A DNA stretch of 64,000 nt from positions 1 to 64,000 of the forward strand of contig JANWIJ010000045.1 of the NCBI GenBank assembly GCA_025449935.1, written 5' to 3'. Numbering within the stretch: position 1 is the stretch's first letter; each line of letters begins with the position of its first letter. Shown in pieces: positions 25,592 through 33,226 of this stretch. This DNA comes from Chitinophagaceae bacterium. GTDB taxonomy: Bacteria; Bacteroidota; Bacteroidia; Chitinophagales; Chitinophagaceae. Made by a program: the position numbers and the translations under genes. Below the pieces are notes generated by a model, which did no database searches, had not been told where the DNA came from, and saw only the letters and a list, made by a program, of their open reading frames with translations.

Positions 25592-26900
25592 TATTTCTTC
25601 TAGTGAGAAAATAAACGGCTGTTCCCACCAGGGCCAGGATAATACCCCATATGGCAAACCAACCCGTATGATAAAAAAGGAATAACCAGATTATAATGGA
25701 AATAATAACGGGGAAGGGGTATAACCGCATTTTGAAAGGAAGTTCCTTTGTCCCATTTCTTTTTCGAAGCAGGACAACTCCTACAGCCTGTGCCATAAAC
25801 TGGACTACGATCCGCAGTGCTAAAATGGCGGTGATCACTTCTGATAACCTGAATAACAAACTGAATATAAATCCAAGTCCGCAAAGTACCAGGAGTGATA
25901 TATGCGGAAAGTTTTTTGTGGGATGGAGCCGGGAAAATATCTTAAAAAAATTTCCGTCTGCCGCGGCAGCATATGGAACCCTCGAATACCCGAGCACAAC
26001 TGCAAACAGGGAAGACATCGCCACGCAGAGAATTAAAACCGTAACTATAATACCGGCCTTGTGCCCGTATAACTGTTCCATAAAATTACTGACGAGGTAT
26101 TTATCCATTTTCCCGGCTTCCTGCCAGGGTATCACGCTCATGACGCTGATGTTCATCAGCAGGTAGAGAACAGCAATACCAAAAATGGAAATGAAAATGC
26201 TCCTGGGGATATTGACTTCGGGCCGCTTTATTTCCCCTCCCAGGTGACAGACATTGTAATATCCCAGGTAACTGTAAACTGTTTTTAATGAACCATTGGC
26301 CACCGCCGCCCAGAAAGCAAAAGAAAAAAATGATTCCCCGTTTGCCGGTAACAGGGGAATGGAATGCTGCTGGTTCGACAAACCACTAATAATGATCCAG
26401 AGAATTGTCAGGATGACGATAGAACCCAGTACGACGGATATCTTACCAATCGTTTCAATTTTCCGGTATAACAGCATCAACACAAAAAGCACGAGCCCAC
26501 CCGATATCATTTTTTGCTGCCAGAAACTTAAGTCAACCATATAAGTGAGATACTGTGCAAATCCAATAGATGCCGAAGCGATCACTAATGGGCCCTGTAT
26601 ACTGGTCTGCCAAACAAATAAAAAACTCATCAGCCTCCCACCCTTTTCGCCGTAGGCAATGCGGTGAAAGTTATAAGTACCCCCGGCCAGGGGGTACCGG
26701 GCGCCCAACTCACTCCATACCATCCCGTCCACGAATGCGGTAAAGGCACCAAAAATCCAGGCCCAGATAAATAATCCACTGTGGAAATAACCGGCTACGA
26801 GCGGCATCACTACAAAGGGTCCGATACCCACCATGTCAATCATGTTGATAGCGGTAGCCTGGAGCAAATTAATTTTGCGGTTAGTTTGTGTGGCTAACAT
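25566..26900 (-). CDS. APC-family amino-acid permease
   Basis: A 444-residue polytopic protein with about twelve hydrophobic segments, an N-terminal ATAINMIDMVGIGPFVVMPLVAG (the unwound TM1 glycine motif of APC transporters) and TM6-like ANGSLKTVYSYLGYYNVCHLGGEIKRPEVNIPRSI, which contains the conserved GGEIK.P...IP. The family moves amino acids or amines by proton or substrate exchange. It lies between cyanophycinase and cyanophycin synthetase, so arginine or aspartate is an attractive but unproven substrate. Confidence 0.88.
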   Translation of the reverse strand: MLATQTNRKINLLQATAINMIDMVGIGPFVVMPLVAGYFHSGLFIWAWIFGAFTAFVDGMVWSELGARYPLAGGTYNFHRIAYGEKGGRLMSFLFVWQTSIQGPLVIASASIGFAQYLTYMVDLSFWQQKMISGGLVLFVLMLLYRKIETIGKISVVLGSIVILTILWIIISGLSNQQHSIPLLPANGESFFSFAFWAAVANGSLKTVYSYLGYYNVCHLGGEIKRPEVNIPRSIFISIFGIAVLYLLMNISVMSVIPWQEAGKMDKYLVSNFMEQLYGHKAGIIVTVLILCVAMSSLFAVVLGYSRVPYAAAADGNFFKIFSRLHPTKNFPHISLLVLCGLGFIFSLLFRLSEVITAILALRIVVQFMAQAVGVVLLRKRNGTKELPFKMRLYPFPVIISIIIWLFLFYHTGWFAIWGIILALVGTAVYFLTRRNTNSFAPVE

Positions 26901-26992
26901 GAAGGGCTGTGTTGAACTGTAATTTAAACTGCTTTTCTAAAGCGATGGGGTCAGCCTCGCAGTCTTTGCTTCCGAATTCGGAAAATATTTTC

Positions 26993-28291
26993 TCAGCTTT
27001 TCGCAAACGCGGTTATCCCATCTACCAGCACATCGAGATTTTTGGTAGTTGTATAAACATTGGGAGTTACTCTCACACCCACAATATTTTCCCAGGTAAT
27101 ACTCACCGTATGCACTTTATATTTATCCAGCAGGAATGAATCCAGCTCACCGGGTTTCCTTCCTTCAATGCCCACGTTGCCGATGGCACAGCCCCACTTT
27201 GGGTGCAGCGAGGTATTGAATTTCACTTTCGGAACATCTCTGATACGCTCCATCCAGTAGTTCTTCAGGTAATGCAGTCTTTTTTCTTTTCGTTCACTGC
27301 CGATCATATCATGAAACTCAATCGCCTTCCCGATGGCCTGCTCTATAAAGAAAGGCCGGGTACCCAGGCTTTCAAATTTTCGAATATCGTCCTTCAAGGG
27401 ATTCTCACTGGTGGCAAATAAGGGATAAAGGTTTTTGATCTTATCCTTTTTTACATACAGCATTCCGCTCCCGATGGGGGCATACAGCCATTTGTGCAGG
27501 CTGGCAGCAAAATAATCACCGTCAAGATCCGGGATCTTAAAATTAAAATGAGCAAAGCTATGCGCCCCGTCCACCACTACTTCAATGCCTCTTTTGTGTG
27601 CTTCAGCTGCAATTTTTTTTACAGGAAGAATTTGGCCGTTCCAGTTGATCACATGCGTGATGTGCACCACTTTCGTTTTCGAGGTAAATGCCTTTACATA
27701 CTGGCTGACTAAATAATTTTCGTCCTCGCTGGGCAATTCAAGATTGATCCATTCCACTTTTATTCCATCCCGCGCTTCCCGTTGTTTATAAGCGTTGATC
27801 ATATTGGGATAATCCTGTTTGGCTGCCACCACTTCATCGCCTGCTTTCAATTGAAGGCCGAAGATGATCGTCTCAAGTCCTTCTGATGAATTCCGGTTAA
27901 TGGCAATTTCTTCGGGCGAACATCCCGCCAGTGTAGCCAGGTTCTTTCTTAAGGGTTCGCGGCCCTTGTCCAGTTCTCTCCACATATAATAACTCGGGGC
28001 TTCGTTGCACAGGTCATAGTACCGTTTCATGGCATCCTGCACTGTTTTCGGCGCCGGGGAAACACCGCCATTATTCAGGTTGATGATACCCGGAGAAACA
28101 GTAAAGGATTGCTGGATATAATACCAGAAATCTTCTTCGCTGGCAAGGTCGGCCGGGGCAATTCCGGCGGCATCCTGCAGGGCCTTTTCAAGATTCCTGC
28201 TCCAGGCCGGCTGGGACAATGCACCCAGGAAAGCGGTGGCAGAAAACATGCCTGCTCTCTGCAAAAAACGGCGGCGGTTGTTAATAGCCAT
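26993..28291 (-). CDS. PLP-dependent class V aminotransferase-fold protein with Tat-type signal
   Basis: A 432-residue protein of the class V aminotransferase/isopenicillin N epimerase-like group. The N-terminus NNRRRFLQRAGMFSATAFLGAL is a twin-arginine signal, so the enzyme is likely folded with PLP in the cytoplasm and exported. The core shows INLNNGGVSP, NRNSSEGLETIIFG, VVVDGAHSFAHF and the Schiff-base lysine K267 in SLHKWLYAP. Members act as epimerases, desulfurases or lyases, so the reaction cannot be named. It is divergent from cyanophycin synthetase, with a 246-base gap between them. Confidence 0.85.
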   Translation of the reverse strand: MAINNRRRFLQRAGMFSATAFLGALSQPAWSRNLEKALQDAAGIAPADLASEEDFWYYIQQSFTVSPGIINLNNGGVSPAPKTVQDAMKRYYDLCNEAPSYYMWRELDKGREPLRKNLATLAGCSPEEIAINRNSSEGLETIIFGLQLKAGDEVVAAKQDYPNMINAYKQREARDGIKVEWINLELPSEDENYLVSQYVKAFTSKTKVVHITHVINWNGQILPVKKIAAEAHKRGIEVVVDGAHSFAHFNFKIPDLDGDYFAASLHKWLYAPIGSGMLYVKKDKIKNLYPLFATSENPLKDDIRKFESLGTRPFFIEQAIGKAIEFHDMIGSERKEKRLHYLKNYWMERIRDVPKVKFNTSLHPKWGCAIGNVGIEGRKPGELDSFLLDKYKVHTVSITWENIVGVRVTPNVYTTTKNLDVLVDGITAFAKS

Positions 28292-28413
28292 AAAAAGATT
28301 TTTCTAAATGTACAGTATTTACGGGAGTGACTAATGAACCTGCCGCCCTGCCGGCAATTGGTCAATTGTAAATTACTTGTCCGGATCAAGCCCGACAATG
28401 CCCAACAATACCC

Positions 28414-28450
28414 ACCAACTATAAACTATAAACTACAAACCATAAAGTAT
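28414..28450. repeat. Short imperfect tandem repeat in the cphA leader
   Basis: The unit ATAAACT occurs in a run that decays to ACAAACC and ATAAAGT (about five units of 7 bases). It lies about 90 bases upstream of the chosen cphA start. Downstream at 28502-28521 is a hairpin CCTGCCTG/CAGGCGGG with a GGTT loop. Reading the leader as protein gives a composition unlike the gene, so it is taken as non-coding. Confidence 0.5.
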
Positions 28451-28537
28451 TACTTAGCCATCAAGTATTTGCCACTTGATCAAAAAAAACTAACTTCCAT
28501 CCCTGCCTGGGTTCAGGCGGGTCAAACAAAATCGTGT

Positions 28538-31180
28538 ATGAAAATATTGGAAATTAAAGTGATGAAGGGTCCAAATTACTGGAGTGTTCGCCGTACCAAA
28601 CTGATACAGATGAAACTGGACCTGGAGGAACTGGAGCAGCGACCTACCAATACAATTCCGGGATTCCGTGAAAGGCTTGAGAAAATGTTTCCGACCATGA
28701 TCGACCACCGGTGCAGTGAAGAAGTCCGGGGTGGATTTTTCAAACGCGTGGAAGAAGGCACCTGGATGGGTCATGTGATAGAGCATATCGCCCTGGAGAT
28801 CCAGACACTGGCCTCCATGGATACGGGTTTTGGAAGAACAAGAACCCCGGAGGGAGGAAAAGAAGGTGTGTATTATGTTGTCTTCAGTTATATTGAAGAA
28901 GATGCCGGGGTGTATGCCGCCAACGCATCAGTCAGGATCGCCCAGGCATTGATCGATGGAACTGAATATGACCTGGCCACGGATATTCAGCTGATGAGGG
29001 AGATCAGGGAAGATACAAGGCTTGGTCCATCTACCGGATGTATTGTGGATGAGGCCGCCAAAAGAGGAATTCCATATATCCGGTTGAACAAACAAAGCCT
29101 CGTGCAATTAGGTTACGGTGTAAACCAGAAAAGAATACGGGCGACGATTGCTTCAACTACTTCTAACATTGCAGTAGATATTGCGGGCAATAAAGAAGAA
29201 ACAAAAATGTTACTGGATGCCGCGGAGATTCCTGTACCAAAAGGAACAGCGGTCAGGACAGAGGAAGGTTTACTGGAAGCCATCGAAAAATTTGGGTATC
29301 CGCTGGTGATAAAACCCATTGACGGCAATCATGGAAAAGGCAACACCACGAATATTAAGAATATTGAACAGGCGATGAAGGCTTTTGAAGCCGCACAAAC
29401 CTACAGCCGCAGCGTGATCGTTGAACGTTTCATTACAGGTTATGATTTTCGTTGCCTGGTGATCAATAATAAATTTATCTGTGCCGCATTGCGCACCCCG
29501 GCTTCAGTCGTCGGAGACGGAGAACACACGATTCAATGGCTGATGGATGAAACCAACAAGGATCCGCGTCGCGGGTTTGGCCATGAAAAAGTACTGACAC
29601 AGATCACGGTGGACCAGTTCACCCAAAAAATGCTGGATGATGCCGGTTATACACTGGAAACAGTTCCGTCGAAAGGCGAACGGGTGCTGTTAAAACCAAC
29701 GGCCAATCTCTCTACCGGCGGCACCAGTGCCGATGTAACCGATGAGGTGCACCCCGCCAATATTTTTATGTTTGAACGCATCGCCAGGATTATTGGCCTG
29801 GATATATGCGGGATTGATATAATGGCCACCGATTTAAGAACACCCGTTGCAGAAAATGGCGGCGCTATCCTTGAAGTAAATGCCGCTCCCGGCTTTCGGA
29901 TGCACATAGAACCCGCGGAAGGATTGGCAAGAAATGTAGCCGAACCCGTGGTCGATATGCTTTTCCCCAAAGGAAGTGCCGGAAGAATTCCCATCATCGC
30001 CATTACCGGAACAAATGGTAAAACCACCACCACGAGATTAACCGCGCATATTGCCAAGAGTGCTAATAAAAAAGTAGGCTATACCACATCAGACGGAGTT
30101 TACATACAAAATCAACTGATGATGAAAGGCGATTGCACGGGGCCGATTTCTTCCGCGTTTGTATTGAAAGATCCTACGGTTGATTTTGCTGTGCTTGAAT
30201 GTGCCCGCGGCGGCATATTAAAATCCGGGCTGGCATTCCAGAATTGCGAAGTGGCTGTTGTAACCAATGTAGCAGCGGACCACATTGGCCTGGGAGGCAT
30301 TAATAATGTGGAACAGATGGCCAAGGTAAAAGCGGTGTTACCGGAAACTGTATTTCCGCATGGCTATGCAGTGCTCAACGCTGATGACGATCTTGTTTAT
30401 AAAATGAAACGTGACCTGCGGTGCAATATTGGCTTATTCAGCATGGATGAAAACAATCCAAGAATAAAAGAGCATTGTGCCACAAACGGGCTGGCCTGTG
30501 TTTTTGAAAACGGGTATGTCACGATCATGAAAGGAAGCTGGAAGATCCGCGTGCTGCCGGCCAGGGATATCCCATTGACCTATGAGGGAAAAGCCATACA
30601 CAATATCAACAACTGCCTGCCGGCCGTGCTTGCGGCTTACCTCTTCAGGGATATCAGCATCGAAGACATTCGTTCGGGGTTGCAGACATTTATACCGAGT
30701 GAAAACTTAACCCCCGGCCGCCTGAATTTTTTCCATTTCAGGCAATTCACCATGCTGGCTGATTTTGCCCATAATCCACATGGACTGAAACTGCTTTGTG
30801 ATTTTATCAGCAAGCTGGAGTACCCCGAAAAGATCGGCGTGATCAGCGGTACCGGTGACCGCAGGGATGAAGACATCCGTGAACTGGGAGAGATATCAGC
30901 AAAATATTTTGACGAAATTATTATCCGTTGTGACAAAAACCTCCGGGGCAGGACGGCGGAAGAAATCATCGGCCTGCTGAAAGAAGGCATTGACAGTGTA
31001 AACCCGGGTATCCCGACCACGATTATCGCAAATGAAAATGAAGCGCTGGAATATATTTATGCCCATCCGAGGCAGGGTGCTTTATATACTATTATGTGTG
31101 ATGTAGTGGCCGGGGCACTGGATAAGATCAGGGAATTAAAACAGCGGGAAGAGAAGGAGCATCTGGCGGTTAGCCATTAG
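28538..31180 (+). CDS. cphA: Cyanophycin synthetase
   Basis: An 880-residue enzyme that builds cyanophycin by adding aspartate to the backbone and arginine to each side chain, using ATP for both steps. Domains: an N-terminal domain (1-165) starting MKILEIKVMKGPNYWS, an ATP-grasp domain (about 215-475) with VIKPIDGNHGKGNT and the metal-binding EVNAAPGFRMH, and a Mur-ligase-like domain (about 485-875) with P-loop GTNGKTT (491-497). Length matches bacterial CphA. The frame stays open for 68 codons upstream of this ATG, but the family N-terminus begins here. Cyanophycinase is nearby, so the cell can both store and mobilise Asp-Arg nitrogen. Confidence 0.95.
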   Translation: MKILEIKVMKGPNYWSVRRTKLIQMKLDLEELEQRPTNTIPGFRERLEKMFPTMIDHRCSEEVRGGFFKRVEEGTWMGHVIEHIALEIQTLASMDTGFGRTRTPEGGKEGVYYVVFSYIEEDAGVYAANASVRIAQALIDGTEYDLATDIQLMREIREDTRLGPSTGCIVDEAAKRGIPYIRLNKQSLVQLGYGVNQKRIRATIASTTSNIAVDIAGNKEETKMLLDAAEIPVPKGTAVRTEEGLLEAIEKFGYPLVIKPIDGNHGKGNTTNIKNIEQAMKAFEAAQTYSRSVIVERFITGYDFRCLVINNKFICAALRTPASVVGDGEHTIQWLMDETNKDPRRGFGHEKVLTQITVDQFTQKMLDDAGYTLETVPSKGERVLLKPTANLSTGGTSADVTDEVHPANIFMFERIARIIGLDICGIDIMATDLRTPVAENGGAILEVNAAPGFRMHIEPAEGLARNVAEPVVDMLFPKGSAGRIPIIAITGTNGKTTTTRLTAHIAKSANKKVGYTTSDGVYIQNQLMMKGDCTGPISSAFVLKDPTVDFAVLECARGGILKSGLAFQNCEVAVVTNVAADHIGLGGINNVEQMAKVKAVLPETVFPHGYAVLNADDDLVYKMKRDLRCNIGLFSMDENNPRIKEHCATNGLACVFENGYVTIMKGSWKIRVLPARDIPLTYEGKAIHNINNCLPAVLAAYLFRDISIEDIRSGLQTFIPSENLTPGRLNFFHFRQFTMLADFAHNPHGLKLLCDFISKLEYPEKIGVISGTGDRRDEDIRELGEISAKYFDEIIIRCDKNLRGRTAEEIIGLLKEGIDSVNPGIPTTIIANENEALEYIYAHPRQGALYTIMCDVVAGALDKIRELKQREEKEHLAVSH

Positions 31181-31254
31181 CTTGCTTCCTATAAAGGTCC
31201 GTTACAGGGCTAACAGCTTGCAGCTAGTGGTTAATAGCTAATCTGTCAAAATCT

Positions 31255-31286
31255 TTTGGCGCCAAACCACCCATCCCTTATTTTTG
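31255..31286 (+). promoter_or_regulatory. Promoter of tRNA-Gln
   Basis: TTTG at 31255-31258 and TATTTTTG at 31279-31286, separated by 20 bases, match both halves of the Bacteroidota promoter consensus (TTTG, 17-23 bases, TAnnTTTG). The -7 box ends 29 bases before the tRNA. This is the best-formed promoter in the window. Confidence 0.75.
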
Positions 31287-31314
31287 CAATCCCAATTGAA
31301 AAATTGGAACCGGA

Positions 31315-31386
31315 TTGACCTATGGTGTAATGGTAACACAACTGATTTTGGTTCAGTCATTTATGGTTCGAATCCATATAGGTCAA
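31315..31386 (+). tRNA. tRNA-Gln (TTG)
   Basis: A 72-nt cloverleaf starting TGACCTATGGTGTAATGG with acceptor pairing TGACCTA/TAGGTCA, an anticodon stem ACTGA/TCAGT enclosing TTTTGGT (anticodon TTG, glutamine), and the T-arm GGTTCGAATCC. The discriminator is A and no CCA is encoded. It is flanked by its own promoter and terminator. An accessory-looking pair of genes follows it. Confidence 0.96.
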
Positions 31387-31387
31387 C

Positions 31388-31429
31388 AAAGGAAGCAACC
31401 AGGATTTCACCTATTGCTTCCTTTTTTTT
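31388..31429 (+). terminator. Terminator after tRNA-Gln
   Basis: AAAGGAAGCAA and TTGCTTCCTTT form a perfect 11-base stem around a 15-base loop, followed by a run of T. It starts two bases after the tRNA. The 250 bases that follow, up to 31680, show no gene or clear signal. Confidence 0.92.
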
Positions 31430-31680
31430 ATTGAAACAGACTGGATCCATTATCTAAACTGCATCCAAACAGGAAGAATCAACGCCCGACGGGATCGCGG
31501 AAGTTTTGGTTCATTCCAGGGGTTCTTTTCCCGGCAATAAGACCATTCAGGAAAATTTAAATTATCAGTTTCGGATAATCACATTCCGGGACTCCTTGTA
31601 TCCGGACCAGTTCCTATGCAGATCAAATAATATTCTCCTTCGCAAATCTAAAGCAGCACCTGACTCATCTTAGCTGGTCT

Positions 31681-32250
31681 CTATTTAAATAATGAGCTTT
31701 GCGTAAAAAATAGAATAACGAGGTAAGATGTGATGGAAACCAGTACACCCCATATGAAAAAATGATAAGCTACTTTCATTAGTTTATACTTCATATTCAA
31801 AAGATTTCCAAAAAAATAAAGTTCCTTAATTACAGCATTGACCTTCTTATCGTTATCGTGCATCGTGGTTAACATGTGTTTTTCGTACTCGGCAAGGTTG
31901 AACTCCTTGCATTTATTATAATGCAGCATATTATTCTCTGTTTCTTTACTGATACGGCTCTGCAAGTCCGGCTTGACGGACATAATTGTAAAAAACAATG
32001 CCATCAGGTTCGCACAAATCAGGATTGCAGCGCTTATCCACACCAGCGGTTGATGGTGAATTACACTTGTTATAGCGGTAAGCCCTCCGGTTAACAGAAT
32101 CGAATTGACAACGATCATTATCCTGGCCTTACGATCAGAATCGCCGATAAGCCGTATATAGTGATTGGATGTATCCCGCAACAGGGTCTCTGTGCGTATA
32201 GATTCATTCTTCAAATTCTTCTTTAACTCCTTTTCTAAAGTCGTTTTCAT
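31681..32250 (-). CDS. PycTM-like (DUF5706) membrane protein, stand-alone
   Basis: A 189-residue membrane protein. Residues 15-45 (IRTETLLRDTSNHYIRLIG, then SDRKARIM) followed by paired membrane segments (about 43-64 and 68-92) and FFTIMSVKPD match the PycTM/DUF5706 effector family. In Pycsar phage defence these proteins disrupt the membrane when a cyclase makes cCMP or cUMP. A third segment lies at about 160-182. No nucleotide cyclase is found beside it, so its trigger is unknown and it may be a cell-surface regulator rather than a defence effector. The region looks more AT-rich than its surroundings and lies just after a tRNA gene. Confidence 0.72.
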   Translation of the reverse strand: MKTTLEKELKKNLKNESIRTETLLRDTSNHYIRLIGDSDRKARIMIVVNSILLTGGLTAITSVIHHQPLVWISAAILICANLMALFFTIMSVKPDLQSRISKETENNMLHYNKCKEFNLAEYEKHMLTTMHDNDKKVNAVIKELYFFGNLLNMKYKLMKVAYHFFIWGVLVSITSYLVILFFTQSSLFK

Positions 32251-32579
32251 AATTACGTCTTAAATGCCAGTCAGGCATGTACCCGTTATTGCCATTATGT
32301 TTTTAAGTTTAATGTGAGAAGAATGAATGATTTTCATTGAGCATCAGCATCTTCCTCATACGACTAAAATAGAACCGTGCGATTAATAAAAAGCTGACAA
32401 GGGTCAGTATACTGGCTGATTTTTCAATTGGTTAAAAATCAACCGGAGATTGAATTTTCGTTTGCAGTATATAGGTCCGGCCTCAAAAGGGATCATCCAT
32501 TCCGATCCCGCAGTGGAACCTGAACAAGAATTGCCAGGCATCCCAACAGATAAGTTGTAAATTAGTTACCAGTGCAATT
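32251..32579. other. Intergenic region between PycTM-like and NADAR genes
   Basis: Divergent gap of 329 bases without a supportable gene. It holds a short palindrome ATGCC-AGTCA-GGCAT at 32264-32278, just upstream of the PycTM-like start; a CTGAC-AAGG-GTCAG hairpin near 32387; and ATATAGGTC at 32469-32477, a nine-base copy of the 3' end of tRNA-Gln. A CAATTTTG box (one mismatch to the -7 consensus) at 32575-32582 may serve the NADAR gene. Confidence 0.45.
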
Positions 32580-32603
32580 TTGGTGGATTATAAAACTATT
32601 ACC

Positions 32604-33179
32604 TTGAGAATAATTAATGGATTTCGCGGAGAACATCGTTTTCTATCTAACTTCTGGCCTTGTTACCTGGAGTATAAAAACCTGGTTTACCCGACTACTG
32701 AACATGCCTACCAGGCAGCAAAGGTGGCAAACCTGCAGATAAAGGAATTGATAAAAGACTGCCCTACGCCTGCCGCGGCAAAGGACTACCTCGAAACGAA
32801 CCATATTAAGCCTGATCCAGACTGGACCGTTGACGGGAAGCTGCTGATAATGGAACAATTGCAGGTGATCAAATTCGGAGGAAAGGAACCGCTACTGACC
32901 AGGGCCCTATTGGGCACCAGTGATGCAGAGCTTGTTGAAGAGAACAACTGGAACGATACTTTCTGGGGAGTCTGTGAAAATGCAGGTGAAAATAATTTAG
33001 GAAAAATATTAATGAAAGTAAGACAAGAATTAATCTGGCAAAAAGCGCAGATTGTTCTTCAGCTTGAACAGGAACAGGGGAACAGCGCAGTCGCGGACGC
33101 GCTGGCTATCACCCCGCGATGCCTGTACGAAAAGATGATCGCATTTTCAATTCAGAACAAAGAATATTGGATTTCTTAG
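32604..33179 (+). CDS. NADAR-family protein with probable C-terminal Fis-type helix-turn-helix
   Basis: A protein of about 191 residues. The NADAR domain (YbiA/RibX-like) shows FLSNFWPC, YPTTEHAYQAAK, MEQLQVIKFG, the ELVEENNWNDTFWG block and NNLGKILMKVR. NADAR proteins cleave N-glycosidic bonds of riboflavin intermediates, and some remove ADP-ribose from nucleic-acid guanines placed there by DarT-like toxins. The last 40 residues (LEQEQGNSAVADALAI, then LYEKM) match the Fis/HTH_8 pattern GN...A..L.I....LY.K, an unusual attachment. There is no ATG at the N-terminus. TTG 32604 was chosen because a near-consensus -7 box ends 22 bases upstream; TTG 32580 and GTG 32583 are alternatives. Confidence 0.82.
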   Translation: MRIINGFRGEHRFLSNFWPCYLEYKNLVYPTTEHAYQAAKVANLQIKELIKDCPTPAAAKDYLETNHIKPDPDWTVDGKLLIMEQLQVIKFGGKEPLLTRALLGTSDAELVEENNWNDTFWGVCENAGENNLGKILMKVRQELIWQKAQIVLQLEQEQGNSAVADALAITPRCLYEKMIAFSIQNKEYWIS

Positions 33180-33226
33180 CATCATACAAACATCAATCGA
33201 ATTTGTATGATGTTTAATTTTTTAGA
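33180..33226 (+). terminator. Terminator after the NADAR gene
   Basis: CATCATACAAA and TTTGTATGATG form a perfect 11-base stem that begins right after the NADAR stop, followed by TTTAATTTTTT. The T-rich tail overlaps the end of the convergent GH2 gene, so it mainly serves the plus strand. Confidence 0.85.

Noticed and set aside
28334..28537. 68-codon N-terminal extension of cyanophycin synthetase
   Set aside because: It covers a tandem heptamer repeat and a hairpin, and the known family N-terminus starts at ATG 28538.
31195..31245. Repeated AGCTAA/TTAGC-like words after cphA
   Set aside because: The copies are irregular and too short to call a repeat element; no inverted structure with a T-run was seen.
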